Notes under the pieces: model-generated | Seen by the model: the letters and a program-made list of their open reading frames with translations, nothing else | Databases searched by the model: none | Told to the model about the DNA's origin: nothing | In this document: positions 25,401-38,150 of the stretch, one piece after another | How the letters are laid out: every line of letters starts with the position of its first letter | Position numbering within the stretch: position 1 is the stretch's first letter | Position numbers and translations under genes: made by a program | Assembly: GCA_021397835.1 (NCBI GenBank) | Contig: JAJFZO010000896.1 | Span: 4,194,501-4,258,500 of the forward strand | Direction of reading: 5' to 3' | Length of the DNA stretch: 64,000 nucleotides | Origin: Moringa oleifera | Taxonomy: Eukaryota; Streptophyta; Magnoliopsida; Brassicales; Moringaceae

Positions 25401-26209
25401 AAGGTAGTTGCTCATGTTAGTAAACAATAGTACCAGTACTGGAAGAGCCCAATGGCGGCCTTGCAGCAGTAATTAGCATTAGGAGAGACCAACGATTACT
25501 ATGGGGAAGTCTCAAGTGCATTGAGGGAACTTAATGACTGCCCTGCTATAACTTTACGGTAGTTGTTGGTGCCAGTAAACACTAGTGCCACCTTCGATGA
25601 AGCCTATTGATGGCCCCATAACTATTACTATTGTTGTGAGAGCAAAAAGACTATTGTTGGGCAATCACCAGTGCTTTTTAAGGCTAGCACTGCATTAGAA
25701 GAGCTCAACAATGATGGCCTAATGACAGTCGCAGGTGCTGAGAGAGCCTCACAACTACTGTTGGACAATTTCTAGCACTAACAAACATCTACACTAGGTT
25801 CCCCCAATGATGGCTAATGCACAATCGCAAGCAATGCTAGACGCAAGGCAAGCACTAAAAGAGCCCAAGAATGGTCTAGAAGGTGTAGTGGGTGTTATGA
25901 GAGCTAAAAACCTAATGAAGGGAAGTCGTTGGTGTTGGCAGACGCTCAACCAGCTTTAAGGGAACCCAACAATCGCTTAACTATTACTACAACATAGTTA
26001 CAGGTGTTGATAGATGCTTGTGCCCGCACCGAGGGAGCTCAAGAATGAACCCATTATAGTCGCTAGCATTGTGAAAGCCTAATGACTACTATTAGGTAGT
26101 CGCTGGCACTAGTAGGGGACAATGCCATCACTAGGGGAGCTCTATGATAACCCAGTAGTTGGCATTGGGAGAGCCCAATGATTCTTTCGCGAAAGTCACT
26201 GGTGCTGGT

Positions 26210-29100
26210 AGACACTATTGCAAGCTTTGAGGAACCTAACGACTACCCAACAACTTTTACAGGCCAGTTGCTAGTGTCGGTAGATGCTACTGCTAGCATT
26301 GAGGGAGCCTAACAACATCTCCATGATAGTTGCTAGCATTGGGAAAGCCTAACGATTGCTGCTAGGGAGTGTTTCATGCTGTTTAAGGCCAGTGCAGCAC
26401 TATGGGAGCTCAGCGATGACCTAGCAACAATGCTGGCATTGGGAGAAATCTGCGTTGGGCTACCCTAATGATGATCAGCAACAGTCACTAATGCAAGTAG
26501 AGGAGTCCAACGATGGTGTAATAGTAGCAGTTGGTGTGTGGAGAGCATAATGACTACTGCACGAAAGTCCTTGGTGCTGGCAGACATCGACTCGAGCATA
26601 AGGGTACCTAGATACTACCTAGGTACGGGTGTCAGTAAATGTTACTGCCAACACTAAAAGGAATCCTACGATGACTAAATGATGGTTATTGGCTTTGGGA
26701 GAGCCTAATGACTATTGCTCGGTAATCATTGGCGTGCTTACATTTAGAGAACCTTAAAACTGCCTAACTATTGCTATGGGGCAGTTGCTAGTGTTGGTAG
26801 ATACTGGTGCTAGCATTGAAGGAGCCTAATGATGTCCTTATAATAGTTGCTAGCATTGGGAAAGCCTAACAAATGCTGTGAGTGAGTGTCTCATGTTGTT
26901 TAAGGCTAACGTAGCACTAAGGAGCTCAGTGATGATCGAGCGGCAATTGCTGGCATTGGGAGACATCTACGTTGGGCTCCCCCAATGATGACCCAGCGAT
27001 AGACACTAATGTAGGCAAAAGAGTCAAACAATGGCACAGGGGTAGTAGTTGGCGTAGACAAAGCATAACGACTACACGGGGAAGTCCTTAGTGTTGGCAA
27101 ATGCTCGTATTAGCACAGGAGGAATGCATGCACTGCCTAACTATTGCTGCAGGGTAGTTGCTGGTGTATATGAATGCTACTGCCAATACTAAGGGAATCC
27201 GACGATGACCTAATAATGGTCACTTGCATTGGGAGAGCCCAACGACTATTACTAGGCAATCACTAGTGCTAGGAGAGCTTAGCGATGGCCCAACAGCAAT
27301 CACTAGCGTTAGAAGTCCTTGGTACTGTAGTTTTCCTTAATAGTAGCGCACCAACATTAGCTGGCATAGATAGGCATGAGGGTGCACACTAGAGGAACTC
27401 AATGATGGTGTAACAAGAGTAGGAAGCTTTAAAAGAGCCCAACAACTGTTGCAAGGTAATCACTAATGCTAGTAGATGCTCGCACCAGCTTTTGGGGAAC
27501 CCGACGACTGCCTAGCTACAGCAATTAAGTAATTACTATTGCTAATAAATGCAATTACCAATACGTGGGGAATCGAGGGACTACCTAGCTATCACTAAGA
27601 GATGGTTGCTGGTGTTAATAGACGCTGGTACCAATAAGGGAGAAGCCTTACAATGACCCGTGATAGCCATTGGCATAGGGAGAGCCCAACAACTGGTGCT
27701 AGGCAATCATGGACATTAGTAGAGGCTAGTGCTAGCACTAAAGGAGTCAGCGATGATCTAACGATAGTTGCTCATGTTAGTAGACAACTACGATAGGATC
27801 TCTTAGTGATGGCCACATGTGGCAGTCACTGACACAAGCAAACACGAGGCAAAAGTACTACAGAGGTCCAACAATGGCCTAACAATAATAGTTGGCATTA
27901 GGAAAGCCCAATGACATTACAAAGAAGGCACTGGTGCTAGTGGACCTTGTGTCAACTCTAGAGGAACCCTACGATTGCCCAACTATTACTGTGGGTAATT
28001 ATCGCTGTTCTTAGACGTCAATGCTAACACTAAGAGAACTTGAGGACTACCTAGCAATTATTAAGGGGTAATTATTGGTGTTGATGGACGCTTGTGCTAC
28101 ACCAAGGGAGCCCTATGACAACCCCATGAGTGTTACTAACATTGGGAATGCCCAAGAATTGTTGTTAGGTAGTCATTGGCACTGGTAAAGACTAACTCCT
28201 GCACTAAGGGAACTTAGTGACGACTTAATGATAATCGCTAATGAGGCCTACATTTGGATTGGGTTGCCCTTGCGATAGCCCAATAGTAATCGTCGGCATA
28301 GGTAAACATGAGGACTAACACTAGAGGAGCCCAATGTTGGCATTGGGAAAGCCCAAAAACTGATTTGAGGAAGTGCTTAATACAGGTAGATGTTGGTGTT
28401 AGCTTTAATGAGACCTAACGACTGCCTAATTACTTTTGCGGTATAGTTGTTGGTGTTGGTAGATGCTAATGCCAGCACCGATAGAGTTTAGTGACGACTC
28501 CATGGTAGTCGATGGCATTGCAAATGCCCAACAACTGCTGTAAGGCAGTCATTAAAGCTAGTAGATGTCAACACCAACACTAGGGGAGCTTAGCAATAAC
28601 CTAATAATTATTGATGACGCTGGCAAACATGAGTGCAAGCACTAAAGAAGCTTAATGATGGCCTAACTGCAATAGTTTGCACTGGAAGAACCAATGATAG
28701 CTACATAATTGTCATTGGTGGTGGCAGACGCTTGTGCCAACTTTAGGAGAACCTAACAACTGCTTAGCTACTGCTACAAGGCAGTTACGGGTGTTAACAG
28801 ATGCTTATCCCAGTACTAAGGGAACTTAGGGATAGCTCAGTTATAGCAACGGTGTAATTGTTGGTACTAATAGACACCAGTAATAGTGTCGATGTAGCCC
28901 AACGATGACTTCATGATGATCTCCAGCATTGGGAGAGCCCAATAATGATAGTTGGATAATTATAGACATTAGTAGATGCTGGTGCCAATACTATGAAAGC
29001 TCAGTGCGACCCAACTGTAGTCACTAGCACTAGTAGGCATCAGTGATGGATCCCCCTTACGATGGCTTAGTGGCAGTTATTGGCATAGGGACATGCGATG
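26210..29100 (+). repeat. Super-unit S, copy 4 (variant, no B attached)
   Basis: This S-related unit carries the 'gtttaagg' variants near 26388 and 26896, a 'gtaacaagagtaggaagc' module near 27410 that the b copies have lost, and the 'gaggcaaaag' variant at 27846. Its right part (28420-29100) matches 16400-17055 and 55980-56592. At 29095-29100 the sequence 'gcgatggtaagcacc' stays in family A, whereas the other two copies switch to family B at the same point. Confidence -1.
26290..27330 (+). repeat. About 520-bp tandem duplication inside copy 4
   Basis: The stretch starting near 26290 repeats near 26811. Both copies share variants rare elsewhere: 'gtgtttcatgctgtttaa' and 'gtgtctcatgttgtttaa', then 'ctggcattgggaga' followed by 'atctgcgttgggct' or 'atctacgttgggct'. 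This indicates a duplication local to this copy. The ends are approximate. Confidence -1.
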
Positions 29101-30530
29101 GTAAGCACCAGAGAAGCCCAATGATAGCTACATGGAAGTCATAAGGAACCATCAGACTGCCCTGCTACTTTTGGATGCAGTTGCTAGAGTCAATATATGC
29201 TGGTGCCAATATTGTGGGAGCCAAACGATGACACCGTAAAAGCCTCTAGTGTTGAGAGAGCCTAACGACTACTGTAGAGCAATCGCTTTAGCCGATAGAT
29301 GCCAGACCAACACTATAAAAGCTCAATGATGACCTAGCAATAGTCATTAGCATTGTCTCCCAATGATGGTTTAATGACAGTCTTTGATGTAAGTAAATGC
29401 ATGACCAAGCAATGGAGAAGCCAAATAATAGCCTAGTAGCAATAACAGGTGTTGCAAGAGCCCAATGGCTTTTACTGGTAAGTTGATGGTGTAGTAGACG
29501 CTCGCGCCAACTTTAGGGTAATCCAATGACTTTTGAGCTATAGCTGTGTTGCAGTTGTGTGTGTTGGCAAATGACGACATTAAAACAAGGGGAACCCAAG
29601 GACTACCCCGCTATTGCTACGAGGCATTCACTAGTGTTGATAGATGCTAGTGCTAGCACATAGAGAGCCTAATGACTCTTATTGGGCAATCACTAATGCT
29701 AGCAAAAATCTTCACTAGGTTTCCTAAATGATGGCCCAATAATAGTCGTTGGTGCAGGTAAACATAAAAGGAAGAATTAAAAAAGCCGATTGATGGCCCA
29801 ATAATAGTGATTGGTGTTCAGAGAGCCCAATAATTATTGCGGGGAAGTCATTAGTGCTGGTAGATGCTCACACCATCTTTGGGGGAACTTAACGACTGCC
29901 TATTGACTTTTGTAGCGCAGTTGTTCCAATGCTAGCACTAAAGGAGCCTAACAATGACCTCGTGATAATTATGGATGTTGAGAAAGCCCAAGGGCCACTG
30001 CTGGGCAATTATTGATGTCTATAGTTGCCAACGCCAACACTATGGAAGCTTAATGATGACCTAGCAGTAGTTGCTAGTGCTACCAAACATTTATGCTGGG
30101 TTCTTACAATGATGGCCTTGCGATAGTCATTGGCATAGATTAATGAGAAGGTAGGCACTAGAAGAGTCCAACAAGGACCTAAAAATAATTGTTAGTGTTG
30201 GAAAAGCCAATGACTATTGTGGGGAAGTCCTTGACACTGGCAAACTTGACCTTAAGTTACCCTAGCTATGGTCCAATGGCAGTCACTAGTAGTAGTTGGC
30301 ATTAGGAGAGGTCAATGATTAGTGTGGGAAGTCATTGGTACTTGTTGATGCTTCCCTAATTTTTGAGGAACCTAATGACTGCCCTATTATTGTTATGGGG
30401 CAGTTACTAGTGTTGGCAAATGCCAACATCAACATTAGGGGAACCTAGGGACTTTCTAGTTGCTGCTATAGGGCAATTTTTTGTATCGGTAGACGTAAGT
30501 GCTAACAATGAGGTAACCTAATAATGGCTC

Positions 30531-33500
30531 CCTTAGCATGCTTACTGGAGAGTCTATCGAGGGATAACAATAAAGGTTTGGCTCACATGAAGTGCCCATG
30601 ATCCGGCTCGCACGCTTGCTCCAACCACAGTTTAGGCCTTCCACCTTTACAATATCTATTGGGGGCATCCGTGCCTTACCTCTCATGCCCACAGTTTTTA
30701 CGATGTGGCTCCTTTGGCACATTAGCTAGGCAATCTCTCGGGGGACAGCGATGGCGGTTTGGCCTACGTCGAGCGCCCATGGCATGGCTATCGCTTGTTG
30801 TGGTTGCTTGTTGGGCTTTTCGCCAATGTGATCCCTGTTAGGAGTAATAGTTGCTTGCCTACTGTGCCTAATTTCATGCGACACTCCCTTGACACACAGG
30901 TTGAGCAGTCTATCAAGGGACAGTGATTAGAGTCTGGCCTAAATGAGGTGCCCATGGCTTGGCTGGCGTGCCTAGTATGGCCACACATTGGGCCTTTAAC
31001 CCATCACATACCTGCTAGAGGTAGGCATGGCTTGCCTCTCGTGCCCATGGTCAGTGTGATGTAGAGCCCTTGGCAAGCTCATTTAGCGGTCCTTTGAGGG
31101 ACAACAACGAGAGTCTAGCTCATATAGGGCACAAATGGCCTAGCTAACATGCTTACTAGTGCCATATATTTGGCTTTCTACCAATTTCATTCTGGGTTAA
31201 GGCAGTCGTGGCTTGCCTCTCATGCCCATGTTCCATGCATACGACTCCCTTAGCATGCTTGTTGGCAAATCTATTGAGGGATGATGTTGAGGGTCGAGCT
31301 CGCTTGAGGTGCCCATGGCCTGGGTGGCACGCATACTGCAGCAGTCTATCAAGCAACAACAATGAGGGTTTGGCGCGCATTAGGAGCCCATGACCTAGCA
31401 GGCATGCTTAATGCGGTCATACATTGGGCTCGTCACCCTTCCGGTACCTATTAAGGGTAGCCATGGCTTACCCCTTGTTCCCATGTTCTGTGCAATGCAC
31501 CTCCCTTGGCACACTGATGCGTAGTTTATCGAGGGACGATGTTGAGGATTTGGCTTTTGTGAGGCTTCCATAGCTTGGCTGGCACACATGTTGGGGCCTC
31601 AGGTTAGGCCTTCCACCAATGCTATGCCTACGGGGGTACTCGTGTATTGTGTCCCATACCCATGCTTCGTGTAATGCGCTAGCTTCTCATGGTCGCTGGG
31701 CAATCCATTGACCGATAGAGGCGAAGGTCTGGCTCACGTGGGGCACCCATTCACTGGCTGGCGCGCTTATTAGGACTATACATTAGGCCCTTCGCCCATC
31801 CCGTACCTATTAAGGGTAGCCTTAGCTTGCCTTCTATGCTCCTGTTTCATACAATGTGGCACCCTTGGCACGCTCACTAAGCAGTTTATTGGGGGACAAC
31901 AATGAAGTTCTGCTCGCATAGGGTGCCCATGGCTGGGCTATTATGCCTCTTGCGATCATAGGCTAGGCCTTCTACCCATGCTGCATCTGAGAGGGACAAC
32001 CGTTGCTTACTACCCCTGCCATGGTTCATGCCACACAGCTCCCTTAGCATGCTCACTAAGGAGTCTATCAAGGGATAGTGATAAGGGTCTAGTCTAGTGG
32101 GATGCCTATGGCTTGCTGGCACTCTTACTTCAGCCACTTACTGGGCCATTCGCCTATGTTGTTCCTGCTCGGGGCAGCCATGGCATGCTTCTCATGCCTA
32201 TGGTCTGTGCGATGTGGCTCCCTTAGCATGCTCATTGGGAAATCTATCGAGGGATAACGATGAGGATCTAGCTTGAAAAAGGTGTCCACAACATGGTTAG
32301 AGCACCTATTACGAGTGTATGCTGCGCTTTTTCCCTATACAGTGCCTACTAGTGGCAACTATGGCTTGCCTCCCATGCCCATGGTCTGTGTGATGCAGGT
32401 TCCATAACACACCTGCGGGGCAGTCTTTCAAGGGATAACCTCAAAGGTCTGGTCGAGTGGGGTGCCTATGGTATGGGTAGTGCCAGTTGTGGTCACATGT
32501 TAGGATTTCCACCAATGGAATGCCTATTTAGGGTAACAGTGGCTTGCCGTTTGTGCCTAAGTTTCGTGTAATGTAACTCCAATGGCACCTAGGCTGGGCA
32601 GTCTATCGAGGTATATTGAGAAGGGCCTCACTCGAGTGAGGCCCCCATGGCTTAACAAGCGCGCTTGTTATGGCCGCACATTTGTCCTTCCACCCATCAC
32701 GTGCCTCCTAGAGGCAGGTGTGGCTTACTTCCTATGGCCATGGTCTATGCGACGTGGCCCCTTTGGTACGCTTGTTGGGCAATCTACTGAGGTACAACTG
32801 TGATGTTCTAGCTTGCATTAGCACCCATGGCCTCTCTGGCATGCCTATTATAGCCGCACGCTCCTTTTACCCATTTCGTGTAATTTAGGGGCAGCCATGG
32901 CTTGCCTCTCGTGCCCATGTTCCATGTAATGTGGTTACCTTGGCACACTCGTTAGGCAGTCTTTCTAGGCATAATGTCGAGGGCCTGGCTCGTTTGAGGT
33001 GCCCATGACCTGGCTAACACGTGTTGTGGCCACAAACTATGCCTTCCACCCATGCAATGCCTAGTGGGGATAAACAGTAATTGCACCCCAGGCCCATTGT
33101 CTATGCAACGCGGCTCCTTTTGCATTCTTGATGGGCAGTCCATCCAGCGATAGCTCATGTTGGGTGCTCGTGACCTGGTAGGCATGCTCGTTGTGGTAGC
33201 ATGTTGGGCCCTACGAGACTTTCATTCTTATGGTCCATGTAGCACGACTCCCGTGGCATGCTTGCTTGGGACTCTATTGAGGGATAGGGTCGAGGGTCTA
33301 AGTCACGTGGGGTGCTTATAGCCTTGTTGGCGAGCCTGTTGCGACCGTACATTACGCCTTTTGCCCAAGTTGTGCCTATTAAGGACAACCATGGCTAGCC
33401 TTTTGTGCGTGTGGTCTATGGGATGTCGCTCCATTAGTATGCTCATTAAGAGTCTATTGATGGACAATGATGATGATCTTACTCGAGTAGGGTGCCTATG

Positions 33501-34724
33501 GCTTGGTTAATGCACCTGTTGCAATGGCACACTAGGCTTTTCGCCCTTGCAATACATGCTAGTGGCAGTTATTACTTGCCTCCTATGTTTATGGTCCGTG
33601 AGATGCAGCTTCTATAACTCCCTCACTAGGCAGTCTATGGAGGGACAACGATGAAGGTTTAGCTCGCGTGAGGTGCCTATGACCTTGTTGGCGAGGACAC
33701 TGTGCCTTCCACCCATGTTGTGTCTATAGGGAGAAGCCGTGGCTTGCCTCTCCTTCTTATGGTCCATGCGATACGGCTTCCATGGCACACTCGTTAAGGA
33801 GTGTATTGAGGGATAGCAATAAGGGTCTTCCTCACGTGGAACGCCCATGTCCTAGCTGGCGAGCCTGCTGCGGCTACATGCTAGGCCTTCAACCTATGCC
33901 GTGCTTATTAGGGGCAGTTGTGGCTGACCTCCCATGCCTATGGTCTATGGGATGTGGCTCCCTTAGCATACTCACTAGGAAGTCTATTGATGGACAACGA
34001 CAGGGATTTAGCTCGAGTGAGGTGCCCATGGCTTAGCTAATGTGCTTATTGGGGCCGCATGTTGGGCCTTCCGCCCTTGTAGTGCTTGCTTGCAGCAATC
34101 GTTGCTTGCAGCAATCGTTGCTTGCCTCCCATGCACATGGTCCACGCGACATGACCCCCATAGCTTATTCGCTGGGTAGTCTATCAAGGGACAATGATGA
34201 GAGTCTTGCCCACGTAGGTCACCCTTGGCATAGTTGCCGAGCCTATTGCGGCTACATGTTTGGCCTTTCACCCATGCCTTATCGGTAGAGACTAGCTGTG
34301 ATTTACCTCTCATGCCGAAGTTCTTTGCGACGCGGCTCCCTTAGCACATAGGTTGGGCAGTCTATTGACAAACAGTGATAAGGGTCTAGCTCGCGTAGGG
34401 TGCCCATGCCCTAGCTAACACGCCTGCTGCAGCAGCCAGTAGGCCTTTTCCCTATGCCATGCCCATTAGGGGCAGTAGTGGCATGCCTCTCGTGCTCATT
34501 TTCCATGCCATACTGCTCTTTTGGCATGCTTACTAGCAGCCCATCGACGGACAACAACAAGGATCTAGCCCACATAGGCTGCTAATGGCCTAGCCGGCAT
34601 GCTAACTATGGTCGCACTCTCAGCCTTCCATTCAAGTTATACTTACCATGGGGCTCTTATGGCCTGGGTAGCACACATGCTACGATTGCACGTTAGGCCT
34701 TCCACCCATGCCACACTTGCTGGG
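30531..34724 (+). repeat. Family B satellite block B3
   Basis: About 23 monomers of the ~181-bp family B repeat in the same orientation as the other blocks. The segment near 32460-32560 ('catggtatgg'-like, then 'gcctaagtttcgtg') corresponds to 17950-18060 in B2 and to the duplicated segment at 57465-57880 in B4. The start differs from B2 and B4, while the end shares their B-to-A junction. A 16-bp exact local duplication lies at about 34090-34121. Confidence -1.
34090..34121 (+). repeat. 16-bp exact tandem duplication
   Basis: 'ttgcagcaatcgttgc' occurs twice in direct succession at a spacing of 16 bp within a B monomer. This is likely recent slippage. Confidence -1.
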
Positions 34725-34740
34725 GGTAGTTACTAATGTA

Positions 34741-34792
34741 AGTAGACGTTAGTGCTAGTAATGGTGAGTAGACGCTAGTGCTAGCAACGGAG
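34741..34792 (+). repeat. 26-bp tandem duplication next to the B-to-A junction
   Basis: 'agtagacgttagtgctag' at 34741 is repeated as 'agtagacgctagtgctag' at 34767. The corresponding sites at 22425 and 60995 have one copy only, so this duplication is private to this locus. Confidence -1.
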
Positions 34793-37700
34793 GAGCCTAG
34801 AGATAACTAATGACTATCGCTAGTGTTAGGAGATCTAAATGGCTTCTGCTATGTAATCGCTGATGCTAGCAAACATCTATGCTAGGTTATGCTAGAAATG
34901 TCCCAAGGATTGTAGTTAGTGCATGTAAACACGAGGGCAAGCATTAAGAAAGCCTATAGATGGTCTAGCAGCACTAGTTAGGTACTGGTAGAGCTAAACA
35001 ACTAATGGCGAGAAAGTCGATGGTGCTGGAAGATGCTCACACCAGCTTCGAGGGAACCCAACGGTAGCCCAGCTACTGCTACAGGCAATTGTTGGTATTG
35101 ACAAACATTGGCACTAATACTAAGGGAACCCAAGGACTACCCAGCAATTGTTGCGTGGCAGTTGGTGATGTCGGTACATACTAGTGGTAGCACTAGGGGA
35201 ACCTAGCGATGACCCAATGACAGTTGGTGGCACTAAAGGAGCCTAATAACTACTACTAGGCAGTCATTGACACCGACATACATCTTCATCGGGTTGCCCC
35301 AGCGATGGCCTTGTGGTCATCATTGGCATAAGTAGACGAGAGGGCAAGCACTAGAGGAGCCCAACGATGGCCTAGCAGCACTGGTTGGCATTGAGAGAAC
35401 CCAATGGCTATTGTGGGGAAGTCACGAATGCTGGTAAATGCTCGTGTTAACTTTGAGGGAACCTAATAATTGCCTAGCCACTATTCAGAGTAATTGTTGG
35501 TGTTATCAGACATTAGCGCCAGCACTAAGGGAACCTAGGGATTGCTCACCTATTACAGTGCAGTAGTGGCAAGAGTCGGTAGACATTAGTGTCAGCATCA
35601 AGGGACTTTAATAACTACCCCATGATAGTTGCTAGCATTGAGACAGCCCAACGACTATTCTTGGGGAGTCGTTGACATTTGTAGATGCTAGTGCCAGCAT
35701 TAGGGGAGCTCAATGATAACCCAGCTTTATGTGAATCATCAACTTCCTTGTTACAATTGTAGTCTAGTTGTTGACATTGGCAAATGCTAGCATCACACTA
35801 AGGGCACCCAGGGACTGCACTGCTATTATTGCAAGGCAATCGTTGGTGTTGATAGATGATAGTGACAGCTCAGTCAAAGACCTAATGATAGTTGCAGGCA
35901 TTGGGAAAGCCCTACGACTATTGTTAAGTAGTCACTGACGTTGGTAGATATCTGCATTGGATTGCCTAACGACCGCCCAATGGCAGTTGCTAGAGCAAAA
36001 AGGCACGAGGGCAAGCACTAAAGTAGCCTAACAAACGCCTAGCAATAGCAGTTGGCATAGGGAAGGCTTAAATATTAGGGTGAAGTCGCTTATGCTGGCA
36101 GATGCTCACCATAACTTTAGAGGAATCCAATAACTACCTAGCTACTTCTACGGTGCAGTTACTACTGTCAGTAGATGCAAGTGCTAGCACCAGGGGAGCC
36201 TAACAATATCTTGGTGATAGTTACTAGAGTTAGGAGAGCCTAATGACTATTGCTGGGCAGTCGTTGACGCAAGTCGATGCCAACACCAACATAAAGGGAA
36301 CATAACGATGACCCAGCGGTAGTCACTAGCACCGGCAGACATTTGCTCTAGGTATCCTAGTGATAAGCTAATGACAATCGCTAGCGTACGTATAAGCGAG
36401 GGCAAGTACTAAGGGACATCAACCATGGCCTCGTAGTAGTGGTCAGCGCTGGGAGAGCATAATGACTATTGCTTGGCAGTTACTCATATTGGCCGACGCG
36501 TATGCCAGCTTTCGAGGAACCTTAGGATTGCCTAGCTAGTGCAGCAAGGCAATTGTTGGAGCTAGCAGATGCTAGTGCCAGTACTAAGGGAATTGAGGGA
36601 CTATGCAGCTATTACTTTGGGGCAGTTGTTAGTATTACCCAATGTTTGTCCAAGCATCAAGGGAGCCTAGTAACAACCCTATGATCGTCAAAGGCACAAG
36701 GACAGCCCAATGATTACTACTGGGTAATCGTTGACACTGGTAGATGCTAGTGCCCACATTATGGGATCTCATCGATGACCCGCGGTAGTTAGTCGCATAG
36801 GTCGAACATCTATGCTGGGTTCCCCTTGCGATGGCTAGCAATAGTTGCTTGCATTGATAGATGCAGCGGTCACCAATGATCCAGCTCAACGATAGCCTAG
36901 CAACTGTAGTTGGCATTGGGAGAGCCCAATGATGACTGCAAGGGATTTGTTGGAGCTGGCTAAAAGCTCATGCCAGCCTTGGGGGATCTTAATGACTGCC
37001 TAGCTATTTCTATGATACCATTGCTCATGTTTCTAAACATTAGTACTAGTAGTAAAAGAGCCCAACAATGGCCTCGTCATAGTCGCTAGTGTTGGGAAAG
37101 CCTTATAACTACTACTTGGCAATCATTAACATTGGTGGATGGCAACACTAGCACTGGAGCACCTTAGTAATGACTCAGCGATCATCGCTGGCTCTAGCAG
37201 GCATCAGCGCTAGGTTCTCTTAGCGATGGCCTAGCGACAGTTACTAACGCAGGTAGACGCGAAGGCAAGCACTAGAGGAGCCTAACGACGACCTAGTAAT
37301 AGTAGTAGGCACTAGGATAGCCCAATGACTTCTATGGGGATGCTATTCATACTGGCAAACACTAGTACTAGCCTTAAGGAACCCAATGACTACCTAGCTA
37401 TTGTTGCACTACGAGTATAAGTGTTGGTAGACACTGGTGCTAGCATTAAGGGAACCTAAGGATTGCCTTGCTATTGTTATAAGGAAGTTGCTGTTGTTGA
37501 TAGACACTAATGTTAGCACCAGGCTAGCCCACCAGCAACCCAATAATAGTCGCACGCATCGAGAAAGCCATATGACTCCTGCTAGGTAATCGTTGTTGCT
37601 TGCAGACATCTTCACTAGGTTGCCCTAGTGATGGCCCAATTGTAGTCGCTGGAACAAGAATACAAAAAGTAAGCACTAGAGGAGCTTAACGACGGTCGTG

Positions 37701-38026
37701 CAGTAGTAGCCAGATTGAGAGAGCCCAACAACTACTGCAACGAAGTCGCTGATACTACAGCTTATTTATGCTAGCTTTGAAAGAACCCAACGACTGCCGA
37801 CTGCCTAGTTACTTTTATGGTGCAGTTGTTGCATTGGTAAGGGCTAGTGCGAGCACTAGGAAGCCTAATGATGACCCCGTGATAATTATTGGCATTGGAA
37901 GAGGCCAACGACTGTTGTTGGGTAATCATTAACGCTAGTAAATGCTAGTGCGAGCACTAGGCAAAATTAACGATAACCAAGCAATAGTGGCCAGCGTTGT
38001 CAGATATTTGTGTTAAGTACCCCAAC

Positions 38027-38150
38027 GATGGCCCAACAATAGTCACTCATATAGGTAAACTCAAGGGCAAGCACTAGGGGACCTCAATGATGGCCCAACG
38101 ATAGTCATTTGTATAGGTAAACTCAAGGGCAAGCACCAGAGGACCTCAAA
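38027..38150 (+). repeat. 62-bp tandem duplication
   Basis: Two adjacent copies start with 'gatggcccaac' at 38027 and 38089. Both contain the unusual 'aggtaaactcaagggcaag' and differ at only a few positions. The third 'gatggcc' at 38151 returns to ordinary A sequence. Neighbouring A units are much more diverged. Confidence -1.

Larger units (their letters stand above)
22411..30530 (+). repeat. Family A satellite array, segment A3
   Basis: About 8.1 kb of family A. It opens with the same junction sequence as the segments at 34725 and 60980. The first 1.45 kb is colinear with both of those. Near 24.15-24.27 kb it jumps to sequence matching 39.1-39.5 kb, which implies about 2.9 kb missing here relative to segment A4. 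From 26.2 to 29.1 kb it carries a fourth S-like unit. It ends against family B with 'cctaataatggctccc', a different breakpoint from the one at 17055 and 56593. Confidence -1.
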